A stretch of 64,000 nt of DNA from CBDATA01 sp965202845 (GTDB taxonomy: Bacteria > Acidobacteriota > Vicinamibacteria > Marinacidobacterales > Marinacidobacteraceae). A program made the translations under genes and the position numbers. Positions 61,477-64,000 of this stretch are shown here, in pieces. The notes under the pieces were generated by a model. The model worked only from the letters and a program-made list of their open reading frames with translations, was not told the origin of the DNA and made no database searches. The DNA is taken from assembly GCA_965202845.1 (NCBI GenBank), contig OZ241856.1, forward strand, positions 1,364,001-1,428,000. The letters are read 5' to 3'. Every line of letters begins with the position of its first letter. Positions within the stretch are counted from its first letter, which is position 1.

Positions 61477-62159
61477 TGCACTCTGTCGATACAACCGTAA
61501 GCCCAGAGGTTGGACATATTCAACAAGTCAACATCTTGACAAACATTGCCCGATCTCCACATGTGAAACCTGACAATTTTTTCACATCTTCATCATTCTT
61601 CGCGACGCATTTGGACACAGCTGACCATCGGCTGACTAATTTCACAGAGATTCAAAAATTCATTCAGCAATGGCCGAACGCATACGTTCAAAGCGACGAC
61701 ACGAGCATCGCTGCGGAATACATTCTCACGGCAAAGGATCCCAACGGGATCGCCGCGGCTTTGGCCATCGGGGGCTACCAAGCCGCTGCAAATCGCATCA
61801 GAAGGCTCCACGAGATGACGACGGATGCAGATACGGATGACCCGGCTATCGTGCTTGACTCCCTGCGCGAGTTGGCGCTTTTTTTTCTCGGCCAACGCTG
61901 GATCGTCAAGATCATGCCCGAAATCGCACTGAGTCCGGACGGGTTGCTCTTGGTGGAATGGGCATCAGCTGAACAGGGCGTTCTGGCAATGAAATTCCTT
62001 CCTGACGGGATCATTCAATTCGCGGGAGTTTCGGCAGATAGAGGTGCCGGGCCGCGGCTCCGCGTCCACGGCAAACTGCCGAAGGATCGCGCCTTGGAGG
62101 CCGTGCGGATATTCATCCCATCCGCAAAAGGTCCAAATACGCCACGTGCCGCTGCCTGA
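61476..62159 (+). CDS. Cassette gene 2, unrecognised protein
   Basis: A 227-residue protein with no signal peptide or membrane helix. A helical middle (AALAIGGYQAAANRIRRLHE, LDSLRELALFFLGQRWIVK) is followed by strands (LLLVEWASAEQGVLAMKF, GIIQFAGVSADRG). Family not recognised. Low GC. It is coupled to gene 1 at its start and overlaps gene 3 by 14 bp. Confidence 0.6.
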   Translation: MHSVDTTVSPEVGHIQQVNILTNIARSPHVKPDNFFTSSSFFATHLDTADHRLTNFTEIQKFIQQWPNAYVQSDDTSIAAEYILTAKDPNGIAAALAIGGYQAAANRIRRLHEMTTDADTDDPAIVLDSLRELALFFLGQRWIVKIMPEIALSPDGLLLVEWASAEQGVLAMKFLPDGIIQFAGVSADRGAGPRLRVHGKLPKDRALEAVRIFIPSAKGPNTPRAAA

Positions 62160-62577
62160 CGAGGATCACTTCTCGCGGTACTGCAAACCAACCGCCATGG
62201 GCTGTGATGGTATTCCGACGGCGGCGGCGTTTGAGATGAGACAAGACGAAAAGTACCTTTCCGTCAACTGGATCGAGTACTTTGACACGCCGGACCTTGA
62301 CGCTGCGGTTGAGCGTGTCCGAGAGATGTTCCGTCGCAAGCAATATCGTGTCAGGCGGAGCGGCAGGTTTGCCGTGGTCAACGTGGGCGCAGCTCTCACA
62401 GCAGCAACAGACGCAATTGGCCGGCGCGGTCGTGTCGACCATATGCCTTTTGATGATGACCCATCGCACTCCGGTCTCGTTGGCTACACTGCCGACGAGC
62501 TTGCCATGGCCGTAGCGGTTGAGCTTCGGGCCTTGATTCGACCGGAGCATGTCCATCCGGCAGTCCTTGAGCCATGA
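62146..62577 (+). CDS. Cassette gene 3, unrecognised protein
   Basis: A 143-residue protein from a GTG within the end of gene 2. Sequence features are DEDHFSRYCKPTAM, YLSVNWIEYFDTPDLDAAVE and a C-terminal HSGLVGYTADELAMAV. An ATG 18 codons in (MGCDGIPTAA) is an alternative start. No family recognised. The tight overlaps indicate that the three cassette proteins are produced together. Confidence 0.55.
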   Translation: MPLPDEDHFSRYCKPTAMGCDGIPTAAAFEMRQDEKYLSVNWIEYFDTPDLDAAVERVREMFRRKQYRVRRSGRFAVVNVGAALTAATDAIGRRGRVDHMPFDDDPSHSGLVGYTADELAMAVAVELRALIRPEHVHPAVLEP

Positions 62578-62594
62578 CTGCAGTGGGCTGAAAC

Positions 62595-62825
62595 GATCGC
62601 CGGATCAGGTCGCGTCCCCCACCACCCGCACCCGAACCCGCCGCGCATCCCCCGGCAGGTAGGCGAGCGGCAGGTCCTCCCGTTCCACCACTTCGAGGCT
62701 CGCCGGATCGGCGCCGGCGGCCGTCGCCCGCCGTTCCGCCTCGCTGGTCGCCCGCCGGAACGCCTCCTCGCGGCCCATGCCGTGGAACACCCGGTCCACT
62801 TCGCCGCCGACCCTCGCGATCGCGG
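62595..62825. repeat. Direct repeat of hydantoinase 3' end (right copy)
   Basis: This is the intact counterpart of 60501-60690 and forms the true 3' end of the hydantoinase gene. Both copies begin with GATCGCCGGATCAGG, 10 bp beyond the stop codon, which marks a sharp common boundary. Confidence 0.85.
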
Positions 62826-64000
62826 CGCCCACCGCGTTCGCCACCTCGCCGTGAGGGACCCGGAGGGTCTCCGAGACGCCCTCCAGCCGGTCGGGAACCA
62901 GGAACGCGCCGCCTCCCACCGCGAGCAGCGGGCAGGCGCGGGCGTCCGGCTTCATCCGGTCCACCGCCTCCCCAATCCGCTCCCGCAGGAGCGCGGCGAA
63001 GCGCTTGATGAGAGCCGAGGGCAGATCGCGCGCCCGTTCCGGGTCCCCGACCCGGATCCATCCGGCCGCGACCCCGCAGTCGGTCGCGGTCCGCGCATCC
63101 CCGCCGAACACCAGCGCGCGCTCCGGGAGGCGGAAACCGACGCTCGCCGGTCCCGCCCGGCGCCCGTCCTCCGTCACCAGACTGCCGCCGCCGAGCGCGA
63201 TCGAGAGCAAGTCCGGCATCCGGAAGAGCGTCCGCACCCCGCCCACCTCGACCTCGCGCGGCGCCTCCCGGGGGAATCCGGCCCGGAGCGCCCCCACATC
63301 GGTGGTCGTCCCGCCCACGTCCACCACCACCGCATCGGCGGCGCCCGACAGGAAGGACGCGCCGGTCATGCTGTTGACCGGGCCGGAGGAGATACTCAGC
63401 GCCGGCGCCCCCACCGCCGCCGCCACGCTGGCGATGGTCCCGTCGTTCCGGGTCAGGAAAAGCGGCGCCCCGCTGACCTCGGCGAGCGCTCCCACCACCC
63501 GGCGGGCCAGCGGGCGGAGCGCCGCGTTCAGGAGTCCGGCGTTCTCGCGCCCCAGCAGGCCGATCCGCCCCAGCGTCCGGGATTCGGTGATGGAGGCGTC
63601 CGGATGCTCCTGCCGGAGGATTTCCGCCGCCCGCGCCTCGCCACTCCCATCAAGCGGCGAGAACACCGCGCTGACCGCGATTTCGCCGATCCCCGCCTTC
63701 CGGATCGCCCGCCCGGCGCGAGCCACCGCCCGCTCGTCGAGCGGAACGAGAGGCCGCCCGTCGCATTCGTGCCCGCCCTCCACCATGTGGACCGGCCCCC
63801 GCACCCGCTCGGCGAGCCCGGACGGCCAGTCGCAAAACGGCGGCAGCGAGGCGCTCGCCGGCAGCCCGACCCGGAGCGCCGCCACCCGCGCCAGCCCCTC
63901 CCCGGTCAGCGCCGCGTTCGTGAAATGCGTGGTTCCGATGACCACCCGCGACGCCGCCGGCGCCTCCCCGATCCCGGCGAGCGCCGCCCGCACCCCGCCC
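62605..64000 (-). CDS. Hydantoinase/oxoprolinase family protein, 5' end outside window
   Basis: At least 463 residues, open to the window edge, so the usual N-terminal GIDVGGTFTD motif is missing. Visible family features are TTHFTNAALTGEG, FLTRNDGTIAS, SISSGPVNSMTGASFLSG, the ATP-site motif VVVDVGGTTTDVG and ALGGGS. These are ASKHA-fold ATP-dependent enzymes that open hydantoins or 5-oxoproline. A GTG at 63993 is probably internal. Its 3' end is duplicated at 60511, on the other side of the cassette. Confidence 0.85.
   Translation of the reverse strand, partial: GGVRAALAGIGEAPAASRVVIGTTHFTNAALTGEGLARVAALRVGLPASASLPPFCDWPSGLAERVRGPVHMVEGGHECDGRPLVPLDERAVARAGRAIRKAGIGEIAVSAVFSPLDGSGEARAAEILRQEHPDASITESRTLGRIGLLGRENAGLLNAALRPLARRVVGALAEVSGAPLFLTRNDGTIASVAAAVGAPALSISSGPVNSMTGASFLSGAADAVVVDVGGTTTDVGALRAGFPREAPREVEVGGVRTLFRMPDLLSIALGGGSLVTEDGRRAGPASVGFRLPERALVFGGDARTATDCGVAAGWIRVGDPERARDLPSALIKRFAALLRERIGEAVDRMKPDARACPLLAVGGGAFLVPDRLEGVSETLRVPHGEVANAVGAAIARVGGEVDRVFHGMGREEAFRRATSEAERRATAAGADPASLEVVEREDLPLAYLPGDARRVRVRVVGDAT

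Noticed and set aside
60501..62825. Integrative element with tRNA attachment site
   Set aside because: No tRNA sequence and no integrase are present; the repeat is the tail of a protein gene.

Overview
This window comes from a GC-rich, gene-dense Gram-negative bacterium. A diderm envelope is indicated by a LolA-type lipoprotein carrier, a secretin, the murein-recycling enzymes Mpl and LdcA, and several lipoproteins. The sequence alone does not settle the phylum. Genes are packed tightly: most neighbours in an operon overlap by 4 bp (ATGA, GTGA, TTGA, apparently even CTGA), and most convergent pairs overlap at their 3' ends. Many transcription units lack a Shine-Dalgarno sequence and instead show a TANNNT hexamer 7-9 nt before the start codon, which suggests leaderless mRNAs. 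No tRNA, rRNA or CRISPR array was seen.

Layout: 1-2205, end of lolA and a secretin. 2162-12613 (minus), a long overlapping array: sodium/solute symporter, rpsP, rimM, trmD, rplS, thiE-like, two periplasmic scaffold proteins (TPR/propeller and PEGA/PDZ), an FHA protein, ldcA and mpl. 12656-17851, a secreted barrel-like protein, DUF547, S58 peptidase, CPA2 antiporter and a Tat-exported class V aminotransferase. 17857-22114 (minus), thiolase, boxB and boxC of aerobic benzoyl-CoA degradation. 22156-26727, a probably inactive S9 peptidase, a lower-GC STAS-HATPase-STAS protein, and a nuclease with a small partner. 26732-31968 (minus), lpdA, lipB, a single reading frame joining E1-beta and E2, and lipA. 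32038-37005, hotdog thioesterase, nadE, a metalloprotease lipoprotein and a membrane TPR protein.

37111-42760 is a low-GC methyltransferase-like gene destroyed by insertion sequences: an IS5-family element containing a second IS5 copy, which itself contains an ISL3-family element, plus a second ISL3 copy further along. Target duplications are visible at all four insertions, and removing the elements restores a 330-codon frame. Next come a radical SAM protein and, on the minus strand, the most striking locus: nurA, herA, sbcD, sbcC and a DNA adenine methylase-like gene in one tightly overlapping operon (51857 to 43691). This resembles the archaeal NurA-HerA-Mre11-Rad50 end-resection operon with a methylase added.

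52489-59971 is a seven-gene catabolic operon (M20 amidohydrolase, 2-hydroxyacid dehydrogenase, aspartoacylase-like enzyme, DUF819 membrane protein, two SDRs, aminotransferase). The right end carries a hydantoinase/oxoprolinase gene cut by the window edge. A second, degenerate copy of its 3' end lies about 2 kb away, and between the two copies is a low-GC cassette of three unrecognised genes, an apparent small genomic island.
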